64,000 nt of DNA from Burkholderia sp. USMB20 (GTDB lineage: Bacteria; Pseudomonadota; Gammaproteobacteria; Burkholderiales; Burkholderiaceae), in contig NZ_JTAN02000019.1 of NCBI RefSeq assembly GCF_000949135.2, positions 372,001-436,000 on the forward strand, written 5' to 3'. The position numbers and the translations under genes are program-made. This document shows, in pieces, positions 54,242-62,680 of this stretch. Each line of letters starts with the position of its first letter. Positions within the stretch are counted from its first letter, which is position 1. The notes beneath the pieces are model-generated. The model worked only from the letters and a program-made list of their open reading frames with translations, had not been told where the DNA came from and did not search any database.

Positions 54242-54756
54242 ATCCTTCACGCCGGCATCGCGACATGTGATTCCGGCGATCGCAAACGCGCAATCGATAC
54301 AAGGTCCGCCGGCGCGGCCGGCTGCATGCCGTCGTGACATCGATCGCCGAGCCATTCCACGCATCGCGACGAACGCATCCGCATCGGATTGCGTCGTCGG
54401 GGAGCAGGCCCGGTTCATCGCGAAGCCGGTCGCCGAATGCACATGACGATGTCGAGCATCGCGTTCGGGACGGCCCGCGGTAGGGTCGAAGCATTCATCG
54501 ATCCGTCACGGAACCATCGCACCCGAGACGAGCGATGCCTGCTAGCATGGCGCGTGGCCTGTCCGAATCGCGAGGCTGCCGGCAACATGTCGCGCGGCGG
54601 TGCGGGTCGCGCCGTCGCATCCGTGTCGGTCATGCCGCGGCACGTCGACGCGGACGCTTCCCGCGGCACGCATCGTGCGCCGCCATCATTCGCCTTCCAC
54701 CCGACGGCCGGCTTCGCCGCATGCTGTCGCGCGCGCCGCCGGCACGAGATCCGTCC
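54242..54756. other. Intergenic region without a convincing gene
   Basis: About 515 bases between gtrA-like and esterase genes. Only a GCCGGCGCGGCCGGC inverted repeat near 54309-54324 stands out as a possible terminator. Open frames here have no start context or family features. Confidence 0.4.
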
Positions 54757-55833
54757 ATGCCCAGGAAAAAATCCAGCCTCTGGCTACGGCCTTTCGACCT
54801 GTTGACCGCCGCGACGCGCGCGCGGCCCAAAAGGAAGACCGCCAATCCGGCGCCATCGGCGAAGCGCCCCGCCACCGCACGCACCACGCGTCAGGCCCGC
54901 GCACCGGCGCCCGCCGCCCGCACATCGCCGCGCCAGGCACCCGGCACGTGGCTGCGCTCGTTTCATTCCGCGCGCCCCGCCGCCGGCCAGCTCGTCAACC
55001 ATCTTGCGTACGCGCTGTACCTGCCCGCCGTACCGGCGACGACCGACGGCCTGCCCGTCGTCGTCATGCTGCACGGCTGCAAGCAGACCGCCGAGTCGTT
55101 CGCCGCTGGCACCCGTATTTGCCACGTCGCGGAGCGCGCCGGATTTGCCGTGCTGTTTCCCGAACAGGCGAAGACCGCCCACGCCCATCGCTGCTGGAAC
55201 TGGCATGGCGATGCGTCGCAGTCGGAGGCCCCGGCGATCGCATCGCTCGTCGACGCGATCGTGCGGGAGCGCGGGTTCGATCGCGACCGTGTCTATCTGG
55301 CCGGCATCTCGGCCGGCGCCGGGCTGGCCGCGCGTCTGGCGCTCGACTTTCCCGATCGCTTCGCGGCCGTCGGCCTGCACTCCGGGCCGGCCATCGCGCC
55401 GCCGTTGTCGACGATGGCCGCGATGAGCCTGATGCGCCGCGGTCTGCGCGACGATCCGATACGCGTCGTCGATGCCTGCGTCGACGGGCGCGCTTATCCG
55501 GGCATGCCGGCACTCGTCGTGCACGGCGGACTCGATACGGTCGTCGCCGAGCAGAATGCGCTGCAGCTGGGAGTCGCGTTCGCGCGGATCAATCGGCTCG
55601 TCGACGCACAGGGTGAGCTGCGCGTCGGCGAGCAACATACGTACGCGCACGACGATGCGGATTACACCGACTATCTGCGCGGCGGCACGCTGATCGTGCG
55701 GGTCTGCATCGTGCGCCGCCTGGCGCACGCGTGGAGCGGCGGCGATCCGCGCGAAGCATTCCACTCCGCGACCGGGCCGGACGCGACCGCGATGTTCTGG
55801 AATTTCTTTCGAAGGCGGCGGCGCAAGCGGTAG
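54757..55833 (+). CDS. PHB depolymerase-family esterase (LpqC-like)
   Basis: A 358-residue alpha/beta hydrolase of the Esterase_PHB family. The oxyanion segment is VVMLHGCKQTAESFAAGTRI (about 102-121). The lipase box is GISAG (Ser185). VVHGGLDTVV probably carries the acid (about 255) and RRLAHAWSGG the His (about 326). The N-terminal 60 residues are Lys/Arg/Ala-rich (KRKTANPAPSAKRPATARTT) and look like a cytoplasmic phasin- or nucleic-acid-like tail, not a signal peptide. So it may act on intracellular polyhydroxyalkanoate or another ester. The ATG at 54757 is the best guess; an in-frame ATG at 54721 is possible. Confidence 0.78.
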   Translation: MPRKKSSLWLRPFDLLTAATRARPKRKTANPAPSAKRPATARTTRQARAPAPAARTSPRQAPGTWLRSFHSARPAAGQLVNHLAYALYLPAVPATTDGLPVVVMLHGCKQTAESFAAGTRICHVAERAGFAVLFPEQAKTAHAHRCWNWHGDASQSEAPAIASLVDAIVRERGFDRDRVYLAGISAGAGLAARLALDFPDRFAAVGLHSGPAIAPPLSTMAAMSLMRRGLRDDPIRVVDACVDGRAYPGMPALVVHGGLDTVVAEQNALQLGVAFARINRLVDAQGELRVGEQHTYAHDDADYTDYLRGGTLIVRVCIVRRLAHAWSGGDPREAFHSATGPDATAMFWNFFRRRRRKR

Positions 55834-55883
55834 CGGAGATGCGCATTCGACGCGCCCCTCTGCGCGACACGCATCGGTGCATC

Positions 55884-55947
55884 GATGCCGATGCCGATGC
55901 CGATGCCGATGCCGATGCCGATGCCGATGCCGATGCCGATGCCGATG
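55884..55947. repeat. Hexanucleotide microsatellite (GATGCC)10
   Basis: Ten perfect tandem copies of GATGCC occupy 55884-55943, followed by a broken GATG. The tract is 51 bases after the esterase stop codon and about 140 bases past the end of the convergent oxidoreductase gene. A six-base unit keeps reading frames intact, so length change would alter spacing or transcript structure rather than coding phase. Confidence 0.95.
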
Positions 55948-56086
55948 GGCATCATCGATGCGAACGAGAAGACAAATGCCCTCGCCGATGCCCAGCCAAC
56001 GTGCGCCACATCACCTGGCCGAACCGCGACGACAGCCACGCTCGAGCGCACGCTCCAACCGTTGCATCAACCCGGCTGACGCCGCG

Positions 56087-56989
56087 CTACCGCGCGCCGC
56101 CCTCCTTGCGCGCGTCCGTCGCCGCGAGCACGTCGGACAATTTGAGAACCGGACAATGCGCACCGGCGCTGGCAACGGCGTCCCGGTAGGTGTCCGTGAC
56201 CGCGCTCGCAATGGCATGTGCCGCGTCGACGCCCTCCGCCATCGCCGAGTAGTAGGACAGATCCTTGAACGCGTTCGCCATATGAAACGGCAGGCTCGAC
56301 GTGTCGCCGGTCTGCAGGAACGGCAGCAGTCGGTTCAATGCCGCCCCGCCGCCACCGCCGTTTGCGAGCACGTCGGCGAGCACCGCCGTGTCCACGCCCG
56401 ATCGCTTCGCACAGGCGACGGCTTCCGACAGCAATGCAATGGTCCCGAGCGACACATAGTTGTGCAGCAGCTTCATGCTGTGACCGGCACCGAGATCGCC
56501 GACGCGCGTGATGTTTTCCGCGAAACACGCGAGCACCGGACGCACCTCGGCGAACAACTCGGGCGTCGCGCCGACCAGCAGATTGAGCCGCCCCTCGTGC
56601 GCTTCCTTCGCGCCGCGCGTCATCGGCGCGTCGACGAGCCGGCCGCCGGCTGCTTCGACGAGCCGCGCCATCCTGACGGTCGAATCCGGCACGGCAGTCG
56701 AGCAATCGATGACGATCGCGTTGTCCTTCAACCCGGCCAACACGCCCTGCTCACCGGTGAGGACCGCCTCCACCTCCGGCGAACCCGTCACGCAGAGGAT
56801 CACGATGTCCGCTTCCAGCGCCAGCTCGCGCGCCGTCCTCACGGTCCGTACGCCGCCGCGCAGCAGCTCGTCGAGCGGCTGGTTGCCGGGATGCTCGACG
56901 ACCGTGAGCGGATAACCGTGTTTCAGCACGTTGCGCGCGATGCCGTGCCCCATCAAGCCGACGCCGATCAGGCCAATCTGCTGTTTCAT
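56087..56989 (-). CDS. 3-hydroxyisobutyrate dehydrogenase-family NAD(P)-dependent oxidoreductase (tartronate-semialdehyde-reductase-like)
   Basis: A 300-residue beta-hydroxyacid dehydrogenase. The dinucleotide motif is GLIGVGLMGHGIARNVL (6-22, GxGxMG). DAPMTRGAKEAHEGRLNLLV (about 122-141) is the substrate-binding loop, although the usual PVSGG is PMTRG here. The catalytic Lys is K173 in GHSMKLLHNYVSLG. The start at 56989 was chosen for the family N-terminus MKQQIGLIGVG; the frame is open nine codons further. It is followed upstream in the same direction by an MFS carrier gene within a tartrate-type locus, so tartronate semialdehyde or a related hydroxyacid is a plausible substrate. That is inference. 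Confidence 0.85.
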   Translation of the reverse strand: MKQQIGLIGVGLMGHGIARNVLKHGYPLTVVEHPGNQPLDELLRGGVRTVRTARELALEADIVILCVTGSPEVEAVLTGEQGVLAGLKDNAIVIDCSTAVPDSTVRMARLVEAAGGRLVDAPMTRGAKEAHEGRLNLLVGATPELFAEVRPVLACFAENITRVGDLGAGHSMKLLHNYVSLGTIALLSEAVACAKRSGVDTAVLADVLANGGGGGAALNRLLPFLQTGDTSSLPFHMANAFKDLSYYSAMAEGVDAAHAIASAVTDTYRDAVASAGAHCPVLKLSDVLAATDARKEGGAR

Positions 56990-57050
56990 GTAATTTCCGT
57001 CAAAAAGGAATGGCACCGCGGCGCAGCGGCCGCGGCAAAATGGACAGCCC

Positions 57051-58379
57051 TTATCGATCGACCAGGCGTGCCGGCAAGACCATCGTGAGCATCAGGCCGA
57101 GCAACAGGCAGCCGACCATCAGGAACAGCGGCGCGGCAAGACCGCCCGACACCTGCTTCAGATAGCCGACCGCATAGGGTCCGAAGAAGCCGCCGAGGTT
57201 GCCGAACGAACTGATCACGGCGATGCCCATCGACACCGATGCGGTACCGAGTGCGGTGGTGGGCATGCTCCAGAACAGCGGCGGAAACGAGATGAGTCCG
57301 GCGTTCGCGATGCAGAGCGCGAACATGCCGAGCCACAGGTGGTCGCGCCAGATGACCGACAGCGCGAGCCCGGTTGCGCCCATCAGGAGGAGCGCCGCAA
57401 CGTGCAGGCGCCGGTGGCCGCGACGGTCCGCGCTGCGGCCGAACAGCACCATCACGAGCACGGCCACGGCATTGGGCAGCGCGGCCAGCAGGCCGATGAC
57501 GAAGTCGCTTCCGATGCCCATCTGCTTGATCATCGTGGGCGCCCAGAACGTGTAACCGTAAATGGCGAAGACATCGAGAAAGTAGATCACGCAGAACGCC
57601 CAGACCAGCCAGTTCGAGAAGAGGCCCGTGTGACTCGCCGCCGCGGTCGCCGCACGGTCGTCCGACAGCACGCGTGCCAGGATCGCGCGGTCTGCCTGGG
57701 AATAGCGGTCGCTGAGCGTCACGTCGTCGTCGAGCCCGTTCCACACGTAAAGGGCGGCCACGAATGCCGGCAGCGACTCGAGAATGAAGATCCACTTCCA
57801 GCCCGGAATCTGCAACGCGCCGTCGAAATACTGAAGGATGAAACCGGTCAGCGGCGATCCGATCAATCCGGCCAGCGCAAGGGCGGCATAGAACAGCGAC
57901 AGGATTCGCGCGCGGCGATGGCGCGGGAACGAGCGGGTCATGTAAAGGACGATGGCCGGGATGAAGCCGGCCTCGGCGACGCCGAGCAGGAAACGCATCA
58001 CATAGAACTGCAGCGGCGTGGCGACGAAAGCGGTCAGCCCCGACACGATGCCCCAGGACACGACGATCCGCGTGATCCAGCGCCGCGGCCCGACCCGCAC
58101 CAGCAGCATGTTGCCGGGCACCTCGAAGATCACGTAGCCGAGAAAGAAGATCCCGGCACCGAAGCCGAACACGGCGTCGGAGAAACCCAGATGCTGGCTC
58201 ATCTGCAGTTTCGCGAAGCTCACGTTGACGCGGTCGATGTACGAAGTGACATAGGCGAACATCAGGATCGGCAGGATTTGCAGCGCCAGCCGACGAAACA
58301 GCCGGTCCTCGTGCGCCGGGCTGTGAACCGATGCCGGTGCAGCGATGCCGCCCGGATTGCAGGTCGCGTCGATTTCCAC
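57051..58379 (-). CDS. MFS transporter of the anion:cation symporter family (tartrate-type)
   Basis: A 442-residue 12-helix carrier of the ACS family. YVTSYIDRVNVSFAKLQMSQ (about 43-62) is the TM1 signature of this family, and FEVPGNMLLVRVGPRRWITR (about 84-103) the TM2-3 loop with the G-x-R-x-W pattern. FLLGVAEAGFIPAIVLYMTR is TM4, and GLLAALPNAVAVLVMVLFGR with SADRRGHRRLH is the second-half repeat. Family members carry tartrate (TtuB), phthalate, glucarate or related organic anions. It shares direction with the oxidoreductase 61 bases downstream and is divergent from LysR, TtuC-like and aldehyde dehydrogenase genes. Confidence 0.9.
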   Translation of the reverse strand: MEIDATCNPGGIAAPASVHSPAHEDRLFRRLALQILPILMFAYVTSYIDRVNVSFAKLQMSQHLGFSDAVFGFGAGIFFLGYVIFEVPGNMLLVRVGPRRWITRIVVSWGIVSGLTAFVATPLQFYVMRFLLGVAEAGFIPAIVLYMTRSFPRHRRARILSLFYAALALAGLIGSPLTGFILQYFDGALQIPGWKWIFILESLPAFVAALYVWNGLDDDVTLSDRYSQADRAILARVLSDDRAATAAASHTGLFSNWLVWAFCVIYFLDVFAIYGYTFWAPTMIKQMGIGSDFVIGLLAALPNAVAVLVMVLFGRSADRRGHRRLHVAALLLMGATGLALSVIWRDHLWLGMFALCIANAGLISFPPLFWSMPTTALGTASVSMGIAVISSFGNLGGFFGPYAVGYLKQVSGGLAAPLFLMVGCLLLGLMLTMVLPARLVDR

Positions 58380-58773
58380 GTTTGTCTCCGAATGTTCATG
58401 GCTGGCCCCGCTCGCCGGCGCTGCATGCTCGCCTCGCGGCGCGTGCGCTGCTGTTGAAATGGATGGGTGCGAGTGGGGACCGTTCGAATCTACCGGCTGC
58501 CGGATTCGGCCGATATGCGAAATCCTTCAAGCGGCACTTCGAATATCTCGAATGCACGCGTCGCCCGGCCGCGGCACGGTGCGATGCACAAGCATCGAAA
58601 CGCAGCATTCTAGCCGCCGCCGGCGCGCCCGACGTTTTCGTTCCGGCATGACACGCGCATCGCGGTGTGCGGCGCAGCATCGGCTGCCGGTCAGGGTTAG
58701 CCCCAAAGCGCCGGATGCCGTGGCGGGCCTGGAGGAGTGACATACTTCCCCCAGCTTCAATGGGAGTCCGCGC
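58380..58773. promoter_or_regulatory. Divergent MFS / LysR control region with LTTR-type palindrome
   Basis: A 394-base region with no gene. TTCGAATATCTCGAA (58538-58552) is an interrupted palindrome containing a T-N11-A core (TCGA-N5-TCGA), the form of LysR-type operators. It lies about 220 bases before the LysR start and 160 before the MFS start. Confidence 0.4.
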
Positions 58774-59694
58774 TTGTTCGATCTCACGTCACTCGCCCTG
58801 TTCGTCCGTGCATCCGAGCTGGGCAGCCTGTCCCGCGCCGCACAGCAGTCTCACATGTCACTGTCCACCGCCAGCCGCCGGATCGCGCTGCTCGAGCATC
58901 ACTTTCGCGTGGTGCTCCTGAACCGCACGGTGGCCGGCGTGGAGCCCACCCCCGCCGGCGAGGCGCTGTTGCGTCATGCGACCGACCTGTTGCTGCGCAC
59001 GGATGCGATCTACAGCGAGCTGTCCGACTACACGAAAGGCTCCATCGGCCGGGTCCGGGTCTTTGCGAACATCTCGGCGATCAGCCAGGACCTTCCCGAT
59101 CAATTGCGCGAATTCTCGCAGCGCTACCGCGACATCAAGCTGCAGATCAGCGAGCTGAGAAGCGCCGACATCCTGCAGGCGCTGCGTGAAGGCCGGGCAG
59201 ACGTCGGGATCGTCACGTCCCGGACCGCGACCGAAGGGATTCACCTCGCGCCCTACTGCATGGACCGGGCGAGCGTGGTCGTGCCCGAAGACTACAGCCT
59301 GACCGGCGACTCGATCGACTTCAGCGCGTTGCTCGAGCACGACCTGGTCGCGCTGGACGACCGCTCGGAGCTCACGCGTTCGCTCGTCAGGGAAGCCGCG
59401 CTGCTCGGGAAGGCGGTCCGCTTCCGCGTCCAGGTGCAGAGCTTCGAAGCCATGTGCCGGCTGATTGCCGCGGGACAGGGCATCGGCATCCTGCCGGAGC
59501 GCGCCGTCGCGCTCTTTCGCGAACCCATGCGCCTGCGCTTCATCCGCCTCAACGATCCGTGGGCGAACCGGGTCATGTCGGTCGGCATCCGCACGGGGGC
59601 CGTGCCGCAGCCGACGCGCAAGCTGTTCGAGTTCCTGGCGTCCTTCGCGCCGGCGTCGCTCGTCGCGGGTGGTGCCGAGCCGTCGAACGACTGA
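58774..59694 (+). CDS. LysR family transcriptional regulator of the tartrate-type locus
   Basis: A 306-residue LysR protein. The HTH spans residues 1-60 (LTSLALFVRASELGSLSRAA, then MSLSTASRRIALLEHHFRVV), followed by the effector domain (GRVRVFANISAISQDLPDQL, GIVTSRTATEGIHLAPYCMD). No ATG is available at the expected N-terminus. The start is a TTG at 58774, with GGGAG eight bases upstream, which gives the canonical MFDLTSLALFVR. It is divergent from the MFS/oxidoreductase pair and lies before the TtuC-like gene, so it probably regulates both arms. Confidence 0.88.
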   Translation: MFDLTSLALFVRASELGSLSRAAQQSHMSLSTASRRIALLEHHFRVVLLNRTVAGVEPTPAGEALLRHATDLLLRTDAIYSELSDYTKGSIGRVRVFANISAISQDLPDQLREFSQRYRDIKLQISELRSADILQALREGRADVGIVTSRTATEGIHLAPYCMDRASVVVPEDYSLTGDSIDFSALLEHDLVALDDRSELTRSLVREAALLGKAVRFRVQVQSFEAMCRLIAAGQGIGILPERAVALFREPMRLRFIRLNDPWANRVMSVGIRTGAVPQPTRKLFEFLASFAPASLVAGGAEPSND

Positions 59695-60022
59695 CGCCGC
59701 CGCACGCACCGGGTGCGCCCGGTGCGCCGGCATCTTGCAGATTTTCGAAGGTCCCGTTCACGAATCCGCACTTCCTTCCTGCGTTTGCGACACGGTAGAT
59801 TCAGCGGACAGATTCAACCGTCCGCCCGTTACCGCAACGGAAGAGACGCAGGAGACGCACCGGCGCCATTCGCTCCGATCGGGTGGCGCGTCGCGTACGA
59901 CGCATCGCGCCACGCGTGCGGCCGGGTCGCCGTTCCGCGCGTGCTGCCGGGCTCGTGCCCGTCTGCCTCCTGCATGCCCCTTCCCTGCGGCGCGCCATCT
60001 TCGTCACGGAGGCTTCCCGCAC
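59695..60022. other. Intergenic region before the TtuC-like gene
   Basis: 328 bases. No gene is visible. It should hold the promoter of the dehydrogenase pair. TTTCGAAGG near 59746 recalls the half-site of the candidate LysR operator at 58538 but is not a full palindrome. Confidence 0.35.
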
Positions 60023-61126
60023 ATGAAGAACCCACATCGCATCGCCGTCATCGCCGGTGACGGCATCGGCAAGGAGGTGATGCCCGAAGGCATGCGCGTG
60101 CTGCGCGCGGCCGCGCATCGCTTCGACATTCCGTTGGCATTCGACGAGTTCGGCGACTGGTGCACCGATCACTACGTTCGCCACGGCACGATGATGCCGG
60201 CCGACTGGGCGCGGCAGATCGGCACGCACGACGCGATCTTCTTCGGTGCGGTCGGCGCGCCGGATATCGTGCAGGACCACGTCGCCGTGTGGGAATCGCT
60301 GATCAGGATCCGGCGCGAGTTCGACCAGTACGTCAACCTGCGCCCGGTCCGCCTGATGCCGGGCGTGCCCGCCCCGCTCGCCGGACGCCACCCCGGCGAC
60401 ATCGACTTCATCGTCGTCCGGGAGAACACCGAAGGCGAGTATTCGTCGGTGGGTGGCCGGATGTTCGCCGGCACCGAGCGCGAGATCGCCGTGCAGGAGT
60501 CGGTGTTCTCGCGCGTCGGCGTCGACCGGGTGCTGAAGTTCGCGTTCGAGCTCGCCCGCTCGCGCCCGCGCAAGCAGTTGACGGCCGCGACGAAATCCAA
60601 CGGCATCTCGATCACCATGCCGTTCTGGGACGAGCGCCTCGCCGAAATGGCCGCGCACTTCCCGGACATCGAAACGCGCAAATATCACATCGACATTCTC
60701 TGCGCGCACTTCGTCCAGAACCCGGATCGCTTCGACGTCGTGGTCGCCTCGAACCTGTTCGGCGACATCCTCTCCGACCTGGGGCCCGCCTGCACCGGCA
60801 CGATCGGCATCGCGCCGTCGGCCAACCTGAATCCGGAGCGCCGGTTTCCGTCGCTGTTCGAGCCGGTGCATGGCTCGGCGCCCGACATCGCCGGCCGCGG
60901 CATCGCCAATCCGATCGGGCAGATCTGGTCGGCCGCGCTGCTGCTCCAGCACCTCGGCCGCGGCGACGCGCGCTACGAGGCGGCGGCCGCCGAAATCGTC
61001 ACCGCGATCGAAGCCGTTCTCGTTTCCGGCCCGCGTACCCCCGACATGGGCGGCACGGCGACCACCGTGGAACTGGGCGCCGCGATAGCCGAAACCATCG
61101 CCAATCCCGCATCGATCGAGGAATGA
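60023..61126 (+). CDS. ttuC: Tartrate dehydrogenase/decarboxylase or D-malate dehydrogenase-type enzyme (TtuC-like)
   Basis: A 367-residue enzyme of the isocitrate/isopropylmalate dehydrogenase superfamily, within the tartrate dehydrogenase (TtuC/YeaU) branch. RIAVIAGDGIGKEVMPEGMR (6-25) is the N-terminal signature. DQYVNLRPVRLMPGVPAPLA holds the substrate-binding Arg. FIVVRENTEGEYSSVGGRMF (about 131-150) and VASNLFGDILSDLGPACTGT (about 240-259) supply metal ligands and NAD contacts. GGAGG lies about a dozen bases before the ATG at 60023. It oxidises or decarboxylates tartrate or D-malate. It is three bases before the aldehyde dehydrogenase gene. Confidence 0.88.
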   Translation: MKNPHRIAVIAGDGIGKEVMPEGMRVLRAAAHRFDIPLAFDEFGDWCTDHYVRHGTMMPADWARQIGTHDAIFFGAVGAPDIVQDHVAVWESLIRIRREFDQYVNLRPVRLMPGVPAPLAGRHPGDIDFIVVRENTEGEYSSVGGRMFAGTEREIAVQESVFSRVGVDRVLKFAFELARSRPRKQLTAATKSNGISITMPFWDERLAEMAAHFPDIETRKYHIDILCAHFVQNPDRFDVVVASNLFGDILSDLGPACTGTIGIAPSANLNPERRFPSLFEPVHGSAPDIAGRGIANPIGQIWSAALLLQHLGRGDARYEAAAAEIVTAIEAVLVSGPRTPDMGGTATTVELGAAIAETIANPASIEE

Positions 61127-61129
61127 GAC

Positions 61130-62578
61130 ATGCAATCCGGACACTACATCGACAATACCCGTGTCGCGCCGAACAGCGGCGCATACCTCGACGTCATCGA
61201 TCCGAGCACCGGCGAACCGTTCGCGACGATCGCGCGCGGCGACGCGACGGACGTGCAGCAGGCCGTTGCCGCTGCCCAACGGGCGATGGGCGAGACCCTC
61301 GACGGTCCGTGGGCCAGGCTGTCGCCGGTCGAGCGCAGCAACCTGCTGTTCGCGTACGCCGCGGCCGTCCTGAAGCACGGGGACGAACTCGCACAACTCG
61401 AGGCACGCGACACCGGCAAGGCGCTCAATACGGCCCGCACCGATGCCGCCGTGCTGGCCCGCTATCTGCAGTACTACGCCGGATGCGTGGACAAGCTGCA
61501 TGGCGACACCCTGCCGTACACCGCGGGGTTCACGGTATTGACGGTGCGCGAGCCCATCGGCGTGACGGGGCACATCATTCCGTGGAACTACCCGATGCAG
61601 ATCTACGGCCGCAGCGTCGGCGCGTCGCTCGCCGCCGGCAACGCGTGCGTGGTCAAGCCGGCGGAGGACGCGAGCCTGTCGATCCTCCGCCTGGCGGAGA
61701 TCGCGGCCGAAGCCGGGCTGCCGGCCGGCACCGTCAACGTCGTCACGGGACTGGGCGCCGAAGCGGGCGCGGCCCTGTCGGCCCATGCCGGCATTCGCCA
61801 CATCTCGTTTACCGGATCGAGCGGAACCGGCGCGCTGGTCGGCCGCGCCGCCGCCGAACGCCACTGCCCCGCGGTACTCGAGCTGGGCGGCAAGTCGCCT
61901 CAACTGCTGTTCGAGGATGCCGACCTCGAGCAGGCGCTGCCCGTGATCGTCAACGCGATCGTGCAGAATGCCGGCCAGACCTGCTCGGCCGGCAGCCGCC
62001 TGCTCGTCCAGCGCAGCATCTACGAACGTGTGCTGGATCGTCTCGGCGAGCAGTTTGCGTCGCTGCGTTCGGGGCCGCCGTCGATGAACCTCGAGATGGG
62101 GCCGCTCGTCAACGCGAAGCAGCATGCGCGGGTTCGGTCCATCGTCGCGCACGCGGAAGCCGACGGCATTCGCGTGGCGGCGCGCGGCACGATCGCGGCC
62201 GGCGCATCGCGTGCCGGCTACTACCAGGAAGCGGTCCTGTTCCGCGACGTCCCGCCCGACAGCCAACTCGCGCAGGAAGAGGTATTCGGCCCCGTGCTCG
62301 CGGCCATGCCGTTCGACGACGAAGCCGAGGCCGTCGCGCTCGCGAACGGCACGCAGTACGGGCTCGTCGCGGGCGTGTGGACCCGGGACGGCGCACGCGG
62401 GTTGCGGCTCGCGCGCAAGTTGCAGGCCGGCCAGGTGTTCATCAACAACTATGGCGCCGGCGGCGGGGTGGAACTGCCGTTCGGCGGCGTGAAGGCCAGC
62501 GGATACGGCCGCGAGAAGGGCTTTGAAGCATTGCTCGGCTTCACCGCCCTCAAGACCATCGCGATCAAGCACGATTGA
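61130..62578 (+). CDS. NAD(P)-dependent aldehyde dehydrogenase
   Basis: A 482-residue aldehyde dehydrogenase. The general base is E251 (LELGGKSPQLLF) and the nucleophile C285 (NAGQTCSAGSRL). EPIGVTGHIIPWNYPMQIYG is the NAD-site segment and SGYGREKGFEALLGFTALKT the C-terminal motif. It resembles betaine-aldehyde / gamma-aminobutyraldehyde-type enzymes more than SSADH. It starts three bases after the TtuC-like stop codon, so it is coupled to it. A role on tartronate semialdehyde, glycolaldehyde or a side product of tartrate metabolism is possible, but the substrate is not predictable. Confidence 0.9.
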   Translation: MQSGHYIDNTRVAPNSGAYLDVIDPSTGEPFATIARGDATDVQQAVAAAQRAMGETLDGPWARLSPVERSNLLFAYAAAVLKHGDELAQLEARDTGKALNTARTDAAVLARYLQYYAGCVDKLHGDTLPYTAGFTVLTVREPIGVTGHIIPWNYPMQIYGRSVGASLAAGNACVVKPAEDASLSILRLAEIAAEAGLPAGTVNVVTGLGAEAGAALSAHAGIRHISFTGSSGTGALVGRAAAERHCPAVLELGGKSPQLLFEDADLEQALPVIVNAIVQNAGQTCSAGSRLLVQRSIYERVLDRLGEQFASLRSGPPSMNLEMGPLVNAKQHARVRSIVAHAEADGIRVAARGTIAAGASRAGYYQEAVLFRDVPPDSQLAQEEVFGPVLAAMPFDDEAEAVALANGTQYGLVAGVWTRDGARGLRLARKLQAGQVFINNYGAGGGVELPFGGVKASGYGREKGFEALLGFTALKTIAIKHD

Positions 62579-62680
62579 CCGCCGCAACGCGCGGCGCGGC
62601 GCGACGCGGCCGCGATGTTCCGCACCGGCCTGCAAAGGCGGCGGCGCACGCGGTCGCGACGACGCCCCCGCACGTCGTGC

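Noticed and set aside
55671-56051. Minus-strand frame encoding a run of Ile-Gly dipeptides across the GATGCC tract
   Set aside because: The repeat is an accident of the microsatellite. There is no ribosome site or conserved flank, and it overlaps the end of the esterase gene.
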